Shown here piece by piece: positions 1 through 13,249 of a DNA stretch of 64,000 nt. The stretch spans positions 124,001-188,000 of the forward strand of contig JASANH010001507.1 in the NCBI GenBank assembly GCA_030248295.1, read 5' to 3'. The translations under genes were made by a program, and so were the position numbers. The DNA is from Mesodorylaimus sp. YZB2_4. Taxonomy: Eukaryota; Nematoda; Enoplea; Dorylaimida; Dorylaimidae. Each line of letters starts with the position of its first letter. Position 1 is the first letter of the stretch. Below the pieces are notes generated by a model, which did no database searches, had not been told where the DNA came from, and saw only the letters and a program-made list of their open reading frames with translations.

Positions 1-675
1 GCCCAAGATGAAGAAGAGCCGTCCGGAGAAAGCACAATCATGCTGGTCATGGTGGTCGCATTATTTCTCGTTTGCAATTCCATCGCACTCGTCGTCAATA
101 TCATCGAAACATTCGGCAATTATCCCATGGAGGACGCCGATGCCGCTAATCGATTATTCTTCGTCATCGATATCGGCAATTTCTTGGTCGTTTTTAATAG
201 CTCCGCAAATTTTCTCATATATTACGCTTTTTCTAAAGCATTTCGTTCAGTCTTGACGAAAAAGCGTCAAAAGTTATTAGGAAGATTAACAACCTCTTTT
301 TCTTCACTAAACACGCAGTACTATTTAGCCTGCTCATCCCTCAAAATCAACGAGGATTTTCAACCGGCGCAAAACGACCTCCAACAAACGCCCGATCATC
401 AACAAGACCAAAAGCCAATGCAAAACATAGTCGAAACGGGCGCCCAGCCGACGACGCCAATCGCCATTGCCGCACCTCTCACTCCGCCAACGCCAATGAC
501 ACCACAAACCGATGCTCGATTCCTCAATGGCAAAAACCCTCGAACGACTAAAAATTCGCGCGGCACCTACGAATTATTATCCGTCAAACGAATATCGCCA
601 ACAACTATGACAACCAGCCAACAGGATAAAGACGAAAATTCCACCAACCACCTAACTTTACCCACAAACGTTTAG
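1..675 (+). CDS. Peptide GPCR, C-terminal exon (FMRFamide-receptor-like), 5' partial
   Basis: The reading frame is open from base 1 and ends at TAG 673-675, so the first exons lie left of the window. The exon encodes transmembrane helix 6 (about residues 13-36, rich in V, L, F), an extracellular loop, and helix 7 with FFVIDIGNFLVVFNSSANF. The NSSxNFxIY form replaces the usual NPxxY, which is typical of FMRFamide/myosuppressin-type receptors. A basic helix 8 (SKAFRSVLTKK) and a Gln/Thr/Pro-rich cytoplasmic tail of about 130 residues follow. Family assignment is good at the rhodopsin-GPCR level; the ligand cannot be determined from this part. It lies head-on to exportin-7 on the other strand. 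Confidence 0.8.
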   Translation, partial: AQDEEEPSGESTIMLVMVVALFLVCNSIALVVNIIETFGNYPMEDADAANRLFFVIDIGNFLVVFNSSANFLIYYAFSKAFRSVLTKKRQKLLGRLTTSFSSLNTQYYLACSSLKINEDFQPAQNDLQQTPDHQQDQKPMQNIVETGAQPTTPIAIAAPLTPPTPMTPQTDARFLNGKNPRTTKNSRGTYELLSVKRISPTTMTTSQQDKDENSTNHLTLPTNV

Positions 676-925
676 CCACTACATACCCTCAAATGTGCGA
701 ACAATGCCCTGACACGAGTGAAACAAAGTGGTGCGACAAAACTGACTAGATTGCCATTTTTTATGAGTCTTATGAGTGTTTAAGTTTAAAAATGATTCAG
801 TTGTGTTAATAACAAATTTAAAATGTTGCAGGGATTTCGAACTATGCTGGATATACAAAACAAACAAGATTCTCTACACTCTCCTATACTCAAAACCGCT
901 AAGACTCTTCCAGGATCCTACTTAC

Positions 926-3900
926 ATTTTCTGCACAAACACCGCCAATACCATCGCCTCATCCGTCAAGCCCAACACCTCCGTCAATTTGCTATATACC
1001 TGAAATCGAGCAAAAACTCCGCCATCTGTTTTAAACCTAGAGCCATTTTTAAAAACCTGCGAGCCAAAGCCTTCCCAGCTACACAAGCCATAATTCACTT
1101 TCGCACAACATGCATCACCTGGACTTACTTTCGTCGTTTTTTGAACTTGATCGCTAATATAAATCTTTCGAAACTGTTCCAGAAACCACAAATATGATAT
1201 CTCGAGTTTTTCTGCGCCTCGATTTGGTAATCTTTGGTCTGTCAGACGCATTAATTGAAGTACTCTAAAAATTATTCGAATACGATTACCACCAAATTTG
1301 TTCATCTTTAAAATCCATTTACTCACCTGCATATCAAATCGCCATCGATCAGCTCATGCTCGTCCGATGAGCTAAATGCAACGCGGCCACCAATAGCAGC
1401 TCCAATTAGGTAAACGCACCAACTGAGACGCCCTAAAATGGAAATGGCCATCAATCGTCTTGAGTCGTCCAGTGAAATTAAAGAGCTTGAGATCAAAGGC
1501 TATGAATGACACTATTAAAGATTCTGCGCAAAAAAATTGGCGAAACGTATCTTTCGAGCAGTAACTTTTTAAGCAGAATTCAGAACTTTGCTCATGTTAG
1601 CAAGAGTATTTGAGGACTTATGTTGCGACACAGTCTCATCCTCTGGATATGGTCATATAAGGACTGGCCAATAATAGAATAACTTGACACAAAAATACTC
1701 CTGCTCAAATTGAATAAAAATTCTTAACGCCACCCGAATAAGGTTACTTTCGCCAGCTTTGTTGCCCAGGATTATTTATAGTTTTTATTTCCCTTGACTA
1801 CAGAGGCCATAATGCACGAGCGGTGCTCACCTTCTTCCAAGGTCTGTTCAAGTTGCTGATTCTGCTGCATCGCTTGCTGATAACTCGAAGCTGATTGATC
1901 AAATGATTGAATGAGTAATTGACACGTTTTCTCGTACTCGCAACGCCCAATAACAGAGATCTGTTCCATCTGCTGAGTCATCGAGCTCTGGTCATCCAAC
2001 GGATCTTCAATTCCTTCCCTGAAAATTACAGCACCAATTACAACCACTCCAAAATAAAAACCTTCTAAAAACCACTTACCGCAAGACAGCAGCTGCAAGA
2101 TTCAACCTCGATTCGACATATCCTTTTGTCACGATCGGTGCGTGCTGCTCTAACAAGTGAGGTTCAGTCAGCTTCACGTACGGCATACTTGATACCATGC
2201 GCTGCCAAAATGAAAGCAGATAATGAATGCTATTCGCTGAGAATCGAAACATCTAAAATCCAACTTATTCCATTACAGCTGCAGTACAGTATACGACCAT
2301 TTCAATCATACCTGTAAACTAGTGACCGTAAATTCCGTAATCATTCTCATAAATTTCGGATAATCGTCCATCTTGATCAATTCTGTCAATTGGTAGTTAC
2401 TTTTCAATCGGGCGATCAATCGACAAAATTCATGATAAGTGGCTTGATCTGCCAGACCCTGAAGACGCAATACACTGAGAGATATGCAATACACGACAAA
2501 AAAAGCTGAGTATACTTGAGGATTTTCCAGTATTGCTTTCACTCCGGCGACAAGACCAGATAAAAAGGTTTGCCGCTCGTTCGTATTGAACACCGTCCGA
2601 CGTACAGATGCCAATTGTACCAGACAGGACAAGGCCTGCAAGAAAGGAATCGTCATTGGTAAATTCATCGATCAAGAAATGGCTGCCACTCCACTTACTA
2701 TAGCAGACAAGTCCGCAGGCAATATTGAATATAAACCATAAAATAATTTCACGATAGAAGCGTCAATAAAAGCAACTCGCCACGCTGTCGGTACTTGAAC
2801 ACTAACATTCTCGTCCGATGTATCATCAATCATGGACCCGATAAAATCATAATTCAAACAATTGACAGCCAATTGTAAAAGATTTGCGAGGAGATTTCTC
2901 TGAAATAAAACAAAGTATGCTGAAATGTATTCTCTTCAAAATTCGGCATAACCTACTTGATTTTCATCATCCAGGCTGATGTTCTTGATGTTATCATACG
3001 CCGATTGCAATAACCGAACTGACAATTGAAAAATGTCGAACAAATACGAGTCCCGGAACGAAGCAGCAATTTGTCTATGCTTGGCAATCGAACTGATCCC
3101 GTTTTGCTAAACGAGAGAGGAGATTATTAAAATATTGGACAGTGCCCAGCGTCCAGGCGGATGGGAAATTCTTTTGCATCATAATCCACGTAAGGGGAAG
3201 AGCCCGTTTTGAAACGTCCTAACAAAATGCCACGTACGGTATTGATCTCCTCCACTAAATGACTCAGCAACTGAACTGCCAATGAGCACATGGCCATCGA
3301 TCCTTGCAGTTCGAATTTCATTATTTCGTCGACAGAAGAGCGAAATAAGAAATCCTCGTCAGAACGACCAGTATTCGATCCAGATCCACCGCTGTCACTG
3401 CTTGAACTGGCCGCGGCCAATGACGTGTTCGGCCCATTGTTCTTCCTTTGCGCGTCGAACCAGCTGATCTTTGTCAGACGCGCAAACAACTGAAACAAGA
3501 GCCTGTCAGCAGTTCTGCCTACAAGATGGCTAGACCAGGTTTTTCACTGATAGGAAGACCATAAGAAAAAGGCATACTTTGCGTTTTTCTCAAAAGCTGA
3601 TCATACGATCTATCGATCAGCATGCTCTGAAGTACCCCTAATATAAGCACATATACGCAACTCACTCTACACAATGAGGAAATGACAAATACTGGTAGCT
3701 TCGGCCGAGTAACCAGATAATTGAGTAGATAATTACCTATATAATTGGCGGATATACAGCCTAGGATTGGTCAGACTGAAACCTACAGCACTTACGTAGT
3801 TCCACTCGCTCCTCAAGCGAAACTGTTGGCGTTGGTTTTGACAGTAGCTTCCTCAAAGTCGTTGCCGCAACGTGTTGAGCGTAGGCCGACTGCAACATAG

Positions 3901-4232
3901 ACAGTTGTCAACATTTTTTTAACCGAGGCTTACAAGTAGACTTACTGAACCCCTTTCTAAGAGCAGTAAACATTTTTGTAAGCAGTCGCTGATTTCTGAG
4001 AAATCTTCGATTGCTTTCTCTGCGGCTAGCCGTTGCTGCTGATCCGTAGATTCGTACAATTGTTTGCAAAGAAGCTCCAAGTACTAGAGCGACAAAAATG
4101 GCATCTTAAACATCTCACAGTTCATACATGTATTCATTCATTCATACATGTACGTTATTTCTCCTAGACTACGAGTATTACTGTAATCCCCAAATTACAA
4201 TGTTTTCTTACCTCCATTTCTCCTTCGTTCAT
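926..4232 (-). CDS. XPO7: Exportin-7 (importin-beta family nuclear transport receptor), N-terminal 623 residues
   Basis: XPO7 is a RanGTP-dependent nuclear export/import receptor built of HEAT repeats. Fourteen exons join in frame: 4212-4232, 3946-4083, 3796-3889, 3666-3736, 3238-3489, 2957-3106, 2699-2899, 2516-2635, 2312-2458, 2080-2252, 1831-2018, 1327-1432, 1129-1264, 926-999. The start ATG at 4232 gives [19 protein letters not shown], matching the family N-terminus. Strong matches include [57 protein letters not shown] and [14 protein letters not shown]. The last visible exon ends at a perfect GTAAGT donor (phase 2) where the vertebrate protein (1087 aa) still has about 460 residues. No continuation is visible in 1-925. 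A non-conserved Ser/Gly insert lies near residues 120-140. Confidence 0.93.
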
Positions 4233-6831
4233 AATTTGCAACCTTGCCTGAATCACACTCGTTAGAAAAACTGACTGACTTCGAAGAAAACGAGAGTTTC
4301 TTGCAACGATGGATAGATTTTTTGCAAAACTAAACAAACGGCGTGTCGTATTGTATTGTATTGCGCCACGGTCCGCACATTTGTCGAGGAGATGTAGCTT
4401 GTGATGAGAAGAGCTCCAGCAGCCGAATGGCGGGTAATTCAAAGTTTAAACAGAATGGTAGCAAAAAATTGAGTAGTTTTGTTTTGGAAACAAAAGAGTC
4501 GTATCTAAACGTTGTTCTGCTACTGCATTTCAAGGACGAAATAAAATTTTATAATCGGATGCATATGCTGCTGACGGCCACAGGTACTCACAATGTATGA
4601 AAGGCAGGCATACAGCCTACTTCATGATACTGCAGTACCTACCTATTCAAGACTAGGTTTTCCACGGTTCAAACGACGAGCAGCAGTGTGCTATTGGCAC
4701 AATGACCGATCTGGGGAAGGGGGACGAGGCATATGCATGTTCCTGCTCACTGACCGTACAGAGCCATTTTGTCAGCTTGCGTACCCGACGTGCTCCTCAC
4801 TGCTGCTGGTCAAACAAAAACCATGGTCATTGCCCAAAATCACTGCTGTGAGCGTGTTCCTTCGGACTTTTGTAGGTCGTAGCTGGCAGACCGTACAATG
4901 CATGCCAGACGAGTAAAAGAGGCTAGAATTTACGTTCCACATGTCTGTTCCTATTGTCCAAAATGACCTTGTACATGACTGTGTAGGGTGGAAATGGAAA
5001 ACATCTCGTGACTGCATCGCTTCGACCTTGAAATCCTTCTCCAATAACGTAAAACCTGTCACACCCCTGCCTGCCTATTCTTTTCATTTTATACGTCTCG
5101 ACGCGGGAGCTCGATTACCTTGAACAGCACCAAATACGGGCCTGTTCATAGTGCTGCTGGCACTCGACTTTGACTCCGCCGTGCCACGGGCTGAGGTTCT
5201 GAATTCGGGCTTCCAGGCCCCTGATCAGAAAGTATCGATTTTGGTTGACTGATCTGCTCATTTTGCCAGATTGACATCGGGGAGATGCAACACGGAGTAC
5301 GGAGAATGTTCGCCGACACAACGGCACCCCATTTGACTTGCTTACCTGGGAATACGGCCCTTCATCATCACTTATTGGAGAAGCCCTGCCACAAAGTGGA
5401 CAGCCTTATTGAAAGGGCCTGGTAAGTAAGAACACTGGCTTGGAACATGAAAGTGGGCCAGGCCCCTATCAGTCATGGCTAATTTTGCGCACTTCGCGAG
5501 TTCTTGGACTCAAATCAAATCAAAATCAAATATGAATGCCCACGGGTGGGACAGTGTTTGCCTGGATTGAGCCACCAACTTGTTCGTCATCGTGCCACAA
5601 AAGCCATCATGATTTAGTAACCCGGATTCCCAGTGGTTAGTCCACCTGGATTCCCAGTGGTGGGTGTCACCCATCAGGGTCATGTTGCTGCTAGATCAAG
5701 GGAGAAGATCAAGCTTAGAAGAGCGCTCTATGGGTGATGTTGCGTCCACCAGTCACTCCCTCTACAAAGCAAACACTAGAAACAGGCGTTTGGCATGTGA
5801 AGGAACTCTGGATTGTGTGTGTCTGATGCACTGCTGTGCTGCTTTCAAATCGACTCACTCTCCCCAGCACAACCCTTCGCACCTGTGCATTCATGCCAGC
5901 TGAATTTCTTTCAGTGTCACATCCACATCGCCATTCCTGACCCTGACAGCACTATTGGAGGATCGTGTTCATCCCTTACATTGTGACAGAGAAAAACGCA
6001 AGCTGGCCACGTCATTCGGGTAAGCGACCATCCATTGCTCACTTGCTCGTCCTCGCCTGACATCTATTTCATCCCTCCAAGAAATTACCACCGTCCCCAC
6101 TTCCAGATTCCAATCTTCGTTTACTTTCCTAAATCACCCTCTCTATCCATCCAAAACATAAAAACTGTTTACCATTCCCTGTCGCCTCAGGCATTTTTCC
6201 ATGTTTTCTTTACATCGACCTTGAAATGCTTTTTTCATTTGTGACCCCGGTGACGATGGGATTTGTGTCTGTACTGTTCCTTTCTATTCTCAGCCCCACT
6301 TTTCAACCTCGTCTATTGTACGTTAGGCACAAACATACTCTGCCACAGTACGCACACATTGCATACGCCCGGCTGACACAACACTTCAACATGTCCTTCA
6401 AAAATGATAACAGACGCCAAGACACAAAATCAGTAAAAACACTTGATTATAAGATATGTCGTCCCTTGGAACTGGTTCAGAAACTCCTACGCATAAAATT
6501 GCTTGGTTTTCTGAACCCAAGCCGAACTCATTCACTGACGCCGCCCAATAATACAAGTGAAACATGTAAAAGAGCACAAATCCAACATGAGCAAGCGAAA
6601 ACGTAAAATGAATAAAAAATGCCTCGAAAAAGAACAACCTTACACGCCCGAGTGAGTGGAGCAAACAAGCAGACATCACCTGCTTGCACAGATATCTCGA
6701 AGACAATCCCAAAACATGCTTGTACAACTCTTATCAAGGACAATGCACAAAGACGACTCTGTCGCATAAGAATTCAGGCCTAACAGATGAGAATCCGCAA
6801 GAAAAACCACAACAGTTCAGACATCAGGGGA
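4233..6831. other. Intergenic stretch, no recognised gene
   Basis: Several short open frames occur but none shows family similarity or consistent splicing. A sequence of about 25 bases (ggattcccagtggt core) is repeated in tandem at 5622-5665, next to GGTGGG/CACCC-rich sequence, suggesting a decayed repeat. The region holds the 5' flank of exportin-7 and the 3' side of the innexin gene. Confidence 0.5.
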
Positions 6832-8934
6832 CTACTTACCCTTGGGTCCTTGGCCACCTTGCGATGGTGGTTGGGGTGGTGGGCCAGGGTAGCCTATACG
6901 ATTATCATTTCCATTCGGTCTCGTTCCATTGGCAGCCATTTTGTAAGAGCCATTCCCACTGTCCTTGGCGGGTGCTGAAGGCGTGGTCCCCAAATGTGTG
7001 TACCCGTTCATAAGCATGGCCGTGTCCTTTTCTCCGTCCGCTTCTGTAAACCCGCCGTCATCCACATGGTTTTGACGATTATAGTAAAGGCCTTTCTTCT
7101 CTCCGTCCACTGAATCCAGATTCGAGGCCGGAGACTTGGCCATGCGGGCTTGTTGCTTTTCCATGAAATCCTAAAATGACACTATTTCATCAACCGGTGA
7201 CTGAATAACAGGCCTTATCACTGCTTACCTTGAACAGTGCCGCCGCCAATTCCGTTGTCAACAAATCACCAGCGTGGCCACTGATAAAGCGCAAAAGGAG
7301 GATGCCGTCCGGACGAAGTGAATTTCGGATAAATTGTTCCATCCGACGACGATCGGCGGGCAGTGCACCTTGGAACATGTCGTAGTGAGAAACGCGTAAA
7401 TATTTGTAGACCAAACGACGCGAGGAAGGAGGCCAACAGCTGAATAGCCACCACAATAAGTTAGCGATGGTCGAAATTGCCACGAACACCATCCAAAACC
7501 AAAGAAATAAATAGATCTTCTCATTGAACATGTTGATGATCAGTACGCATTGGATGGTGTGCTTCTGAGTTTGACCCAATTCACGAACCACAAAATCGCA
7601 CAGGGTCACGCGAGGGAAGTGACCACTCTCCGTCCATTCTCGTCCACGCCACAAATCGGCCAACATCTGAGCACCCCAAAACGTGTAGTTGGTTCCGAGG
7701 AAGGCGTTGAGCGTGACCAACTGACTGCATACGTTCACCACGTACAGGAATTTGACGAACAGGTACAGACAGCATAAATAGCTGCCAAAGCGACGACGAT
7801 CGATGCCAAAACGGGAGCAGACGAAGCCCAGCTGATCTCGATTCTTTTCGATACTTGATTGCAGATCTAATGACTCCTCGATATAATGAGCCAGCGTCTG
7901 GACGTTCTTTTGTCGCTTATCTGGATCGAAGCCCACAGAGTCCGTAGCAATACTTAAAATGCCTTTGACGTTGATCCCTGAACAGAAAATGTATTTTTAC
8001 CTGACACTATTCATATTCTTCTATCTTCTCTCGCGTCTGATCAACCATGCACATCCACCATGTTCTGACGAGTACAAGTATGTGCACGTGTAGGGGTACC
8101 TGTGTACTACGCGGGTATAAGACCGCGCTACCCAAAACTACCGTAAATCCTCACTTTTCACCTGGGGATATCAGATTTAAAAGGCTAAAGTTTCTCTAGG
8201 TCAGAACGACCTGTACTACCGTCATCCCACAGTGCATGTTCCCGATACTGTATCTACACCCGGCGTCTGCCACCTTTCAGAACCCTATTTGGTACAGTAG
8301 TGCAGGAAGAGGAAATAAGTGACATAAGAGAGTCGAATAAGGAGTTATGGCGGTCCCGCCCCTGCCCAAAAGCCAGTGCACGTACAACATTCTATCCGAC
8401 AAACCAACTTACCAGACTGCCCATTGAACCACTTCCAAATCATGTTCGGGAGGTAGAAGAGCACCGCTTGGATGGCCAGAACGATAGGCACCCATTGGTA
8501 ATATCCTAAAATGTAATGCGCAAGCATTTCATGGATAGGGCATTATGAGACATGCCTCCGCCAGACTTCACGCAGCCAGGCCTGCTTACCGAGCTTCCTA
8601 TAGTCCCGTTCCAGTTGATCGGTAGGAATGCCCTTTTCGAAGGGCAGGAAATAAGTATTTTGAACGAAACAGTACGACTCGGCGTATTGTTCCCATCCAC
8701 CACGGAATTGGGCTGGTACCTGCAAACCATACCATCCATACCACCTCGCATTTGGCACCTCACAAGCCTACTTACCCAGCATTGGATGGGCTGACCAACA
8801 AACTGCTTAGCACTGACGGCCAAGGCAAGAAATAGGAAGATATGGACGGAGTAGTAATAGTTCAATCGGTCGGCAATATCGTCATAATATTGCTTTTTTA
8901 TTGAACGAAACGCCTGGTCCAAAAAAGGCAACAT
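6832..8934 (-). CDS. Innexin (gap-junction channel subunit)
   Basis: Innexins form invertebrate gap junctions and hemichannels with four membrane helices. Five exons join in frame: 8776-8934, 8590-8719, 8413-8505, 7229-7977, 6832-7170, giving 489 aa. The ATG at 8934 starts MLPFLDQAFRSIK, followed by the family hallmarks DDIADRLNYYYSVHI, SAKQFVGQPIQCWVPAQF (ending helix 1 and entering loop 1), ESYCFVQNTYFLP and the P-element YYQWVPIVLAIQAVLFYLP of helix 2. Helices 3 and 4 lie in the fourth exon, including IINMFNEKIYLFLWFWMVF. The last exon is a hydrophilic Gly/Pro/Asn-rich cytoplasmic tail. The stop at 6834-6832 overlaps a GTAAGT donor, so an alternative spliced tail is possible. Confidence 0.95.
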
Positions 8935-11900
8935 TTCCCTCCTCTCCGCTCAAGTTTGGAAGACGATTGATTGCGTGGCCCTGATTCAATTTTCGATGCT
9001 CTCGAAAATCTGAAAAAAGAGGTTTGGTCGAATAAGATGTTTACGACGGTGGTCACGCGCTTCTGATATATTAGCTAACATACCAGCCACTTCGCGCCCA
9101 CTGTAACTCGAGACAACAATCCGATAGGTCTTGGACCAAATCGGCTTTTCTCACACAAAATCCAGTTTTCTAATCTTAGATTTGCGTCTCGGGTCAAGGA
9201 GCTTACTCTCGACAAAAGAATTCGAAACGCCCCGCTTGAATAAGGACTATGCGACAAGTAGGACCCGGCTTTGTGGGTGCGCTCCACTTGCGCCCATCAA
9301 ATCAACGACACCTCGCTTACAAGCGACGAATACTCCAGCCAGCAGTAAGCATACCATGTGTCTGGAATCCGATCCTAACCCACCCAATGTCCTACATTGC
9401 TGACCTCAATCGAAACGAAAGCCCTTCGCCGAGTGCAGCCAACATCAATCACTGAAAAGATAATGCCGTAAACACGACCGGAACCCAGCTAGCTAGATAG
9501 CCCAATCCCAATGACCGATGGTCACTCGGCATGTATCCCACCCACACCCGCCCCAATATCCGCTTCGTCATTGGCCGACGTTCCGTTTCCGCTTATTGAA
9601 CTGGCTCAGCATGCTAGCTAATGGCCTTTCCTCTGACCCTTGAGTGACCGCTCGAATGATGCCCGCCAGTGATTCCGTCCATTTCGTTTGAAAAACGACA
9701 TTTGCCACGATCTCAACCAGCGTACGACGAGTGTACTAACGTGCAACTGGACAAAGGTCAGCTAAGCTGTAAACGTTAATGAGTGACCCCTGCACGTATG
9801 CCCATTGTCCACGCTCGTCACATGACCCTGTCCGTTTGAAAAAAACGTCACATAGGACCATTTCCGCACCTAGTGCCGACTAGACCACGGTACACACTGG
9901 TTGACAAAGCAACTTTGTGAGAGCCGACTTTGCCATCGGTAAATCACAGATCAAATAACAACTCCAGAGGGCTAACTTCCAGATTGCCAAAGACAAACAG
10001 CTGTTTTCACACAAAAAGTGCCACTCGAATCTTGTCATTTCTCCACACGTTTATGTTTTCCTCCTTGACACACATGTCGCCCTCGAGGATTATGAAACAT
10101 GCAAGGAGGATACACAGTAAAAAAACAGGAAAAGATGACGAGCTATAAAATATTGAGAACTTCCTCCAGCACGGCAGACCCAATCCAGATGACCCATGCA
10201 ATATCTGTCCGCCGAACAGCACACCATATTAGAGGTTATGCCAGCCGACTGGCACCAGTGGCTTAGGTTCGGTCCCCTTGCAATACAATAAGAATACCAG
10301 CTAGACCTATGTCCAACTCTCGATTGGACGTCACATGGTGCAATCAGACCCCGGAGGCCCGACGCGGCTGAGGCCACCCTCACTTCACCAAACGACACCT
10401 CAAAACCAATCAAGCATTTCCATTAACGCGAACCCATACCTAACCATGTCCATATTCGAGGAACGGTATTTTGTGGGGCTCTAATAAAATGGGCGAGCTA
10501 ATGACAGTCGTGACCTTGATCGTAGGCTGGTCAGAATGCAAGCACAAACAGAGGACCAACGGCGCCTCGCCTCGTTTTCCGCGTTTTCTCGCCCATGACG
10601 AACGGCACCAGTCGCCGATGTCAGAACACGTAGGGATGGTGAGACACACCCTTCGCTACCTCGCTACATGCTCGCTGAGAAAACACGAGAAATCCAGGCG
10701 GTACGAGTCGCCGCGAACCGACAGCGCCTTCGACCGATCGAGGAGACCTGCCCATTGTGTCCATCGTACAGTATCGTACACAAACGATCGGTGGTCATCA
10801 ACGAGCAACCAACGTTTACCCAAGCACAGAAGGCTCGTTTGGGCAGCGGCAGCTGAGCGTATGCTGGCGAGAGGCGCTCGAAATGGTCCCCTCCTCCCTC
10901 CCCCTTGCACCCCTATCGCGTCCGTCCCAATCTGTCTGAGAGCTAGCCAACGCAAAAACCGGCTACGCCAATATGAATCGAGAAAGGAAGACCATGTTTT
11001 ATGTTCGGGAGACATTGAGAAATGCAGACGAAAAGCAATGACCCGAGAAAATACGTCGGGTTTCTTTCCACAGTACTCGCCGTCAGCTTTGCATTCGAAT
11101 ACCAGGTGCGCATTGATTTTCCCGAACTTCCATCAGTCTGGCATCGATCATAAGAAAGTCCTTGGTTTACCGTGCAGCCTCCATATGGCTTCCACATTCC
11201 AACCAGTCCATCATTCTGTAATGGTAACATCCGATTCATCCAGCGGGTCACTCGCTGTCCGAGTCGGGAAGGCCAGTCATTCGCATCAGCTTCTTACCCA
11301 TCCCGATTTCAACCTTGTCCACTGATCACCCTCTCTCGTTCAAAATCTGGTCGCCAATTCCAACCCACCCACAAAATTTGTACACTAGTCGGGCTCGCTT
11401 TGATACAAGAATGAAAACACGAGGACAACGCGTCTGGCAAACCGTTTCGCAGTAACAATAGACGACAAGGGACAAACATTGACGAGGTGCAGACAGGGCA
11501 GACGTGGACGGAACGACAACAAACCTGGCCTGTAGACACCATAATTACGTGTTACGCAGGGAGACTACCCGAAATGCCGTGATGCCATGATGCAATCCGA
11601 AGGCAATCAGAGCTAGAATAAACAGGTAAACAACGAGCACAGACGTCCGCTCTAAATGCTACCAATGGCATCTTCGATAGATTTCAAATAGTTCTAAAGA
11701 CCGAGGCATACTTGTGTATTTGAATGTGTCAATGTCGATAGAACATGTCGTGGTTCGACAGGAAAAAACATTCCATAGGGTGCTGCACGACCGACTTGGT
11801 ACGCCCTCAGGCCGCATGGTGTTCCTGCGATGGGTGCAACTGCTATACAAGTTCATTCGATGCGCAGCTGTAGTGTCTGATGCGAGCCAAAGCTCCAAAG

Positions 11901-12394
11901 GTCATACAAGCCAGTAAAAACCATTCTGTCAAGACGAGGAGTATCACATTCTTTGCGGTCTACCATTCTTAATCTCTCATGAACTCGGTTGAGTTGAGAA
12001 AGGGCGTAGCTGATGATAACCCTTCGAGGAAACTTTCACTGGCGAAAAGGATGGCAGTCTCAATCAATCTCAGTCTCCGTGTGGGAAGGGACCCTGCAGA
12101 GGCCGACCCAGACTATCGTGCATATGGATTTACAACCTCCACAGCACATGAGAGGGTAAGTTCCTCTTTGGAAGGCTGCATGAGTGATCAACGGGTGCTC
12201 TCGGTGCAGAATAGAGGCTCCAAGGAATCGGAGTGTGCATGCAGTGTGCGAGTGAATGGCCTGCTGTTACGGTCAGTGCAGTCCCGCTGTCTGCATTTTG
12301 TCCTGTTATGCGACGTTGTTCTGTTCGTTTATCAGAACACAAGACACAAGACGAAAACTCGAAAAGCAGAGCAGACACAGTCATCATTCATTGA
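8935..12394. other. Intergenic stretch, no supported gene
   Basis: This 3.5-kb stretch separates innexin from the lysine-rich protein. An 855-base open frame at 10471-11325 (+) exists, but its translation has no recognisable domain and an erratic composition rich in His, Ser and Arg. I judge it non-coding. No RNA gene or mobile element was recognised. Confidence 0.45.
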
Positions 12395-13249
12395 TCACGA
12401 TCGCTGCGGGCAGTAAAATTGACGACTTCTTCGGGGCACTTCGGCTCCACCTTTCTTGGATTTCTCGCCCTTCTTGGACTTCTTCGATCGCTTCGATTTC
12501 TTCTTCTTCTCGCCACCGCTCTCTCCTCCCGCCTCCGATCCACCCTTGGATTTCTTGCTGCGTTTCGACTTTTTCGACTTCTTTTTCTTCCCTCCGCCAC
12601 CTTCCGGCGTACCTGGTTCCGCTCCCGCCTCGGCCTCTTTGCCCTTCTTCGACTTTTTGCTCTTCTTCTTGGACCGCTTCGACTTCTTTTTGCCCCCTTC
12701 TTCCGTCGTAGCGCCGCCCTTCTTGCTGCTTTTCTCCCTTTTTTTGGACTGAAAAGGAAGAATGCAGAATGCAGTCTGAACGTTACCTGATCAGACCCTT
12801 TCAGGACTTACCTTCTTTTTCTTCTTCGGCCCTCCTTCGTCGGCGCCCTCCTCTTCTCCTTCCTTCGGTGCCTCTTGGAGCAGTGGCGGAGCTGGCGGTA
12901 GTGGCGTTGCGTCGGCGCCAAAGGGCGGTGGCAGTTCTTGCACTGGCGGTGGTGTAGCAAACATGGGCGGGGGAGCGAGCACGGGTGGCTGCCCGGCGTC
13001 TTGCTGCTGCGGCACGACTGGCGGCGACGGAGCAACTCGAGGTATCGGCGTCAGATTCAGACCCGAGTACTGATCGATCAGTTCGAAGGCTTGTTGGCCG
13101 AACGGCAGGCCCTCTTGTCCACTTTCGACTCGCTGCTTGTGCACCAACAGGAACATGAGCGCGCCGCCGAATAACAGAATCAGGAACGACAGCGGGTCTA
13201 TTCTCGAATTGCGACGACCACACGATTTACTGACTTCGCACACGAATGA
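12395..13249 (-). CDS. Lysine-rich single-pass membrane protein, unidentified, 5' end uncertain
   Basis: Not recognised as a named family. Two exons join in phase 0: about 12812-13249 and 12395-12748, with donor GTAAGT and acceptor TTTTCAG. The upstream exon opens after an in-frame TAG and has no early ATG; the frame just after a possible TTTAG acceptor gives about 17 residues and then a helix PLSFLILLFGGALMFLLVH. It continues with a Pro-rich segment (many APP/PPP), then acidic EEEGADEGG. The second exon is a run of Lys-Ser-Lys blocks (KKKSKRSKKSKK type) with Gly/Glu spacers, ending FYCPQRS before TGA at 12397-12395. The layout suggests a short N-terminal anchor and a very basic tail that could contact acidic partners or nucleic acid; this is inference. 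Upstream coding exons may exist. Confidence 0.6.

Noticed and set aside
10471-11325. 284-codon open frame on the plus strand
   Set aside because: No recognisable domain, irregular composition, and no supporting splice or start context; long frames occur by chance in this GC range.
12256-12790. Overlapping plus-strand frames rich in Phe, Leu and Ser opposite the lysine-rich gene
   Set aside because: They are antisense shadows of the AAG/TCG-rich minus-strand exon.
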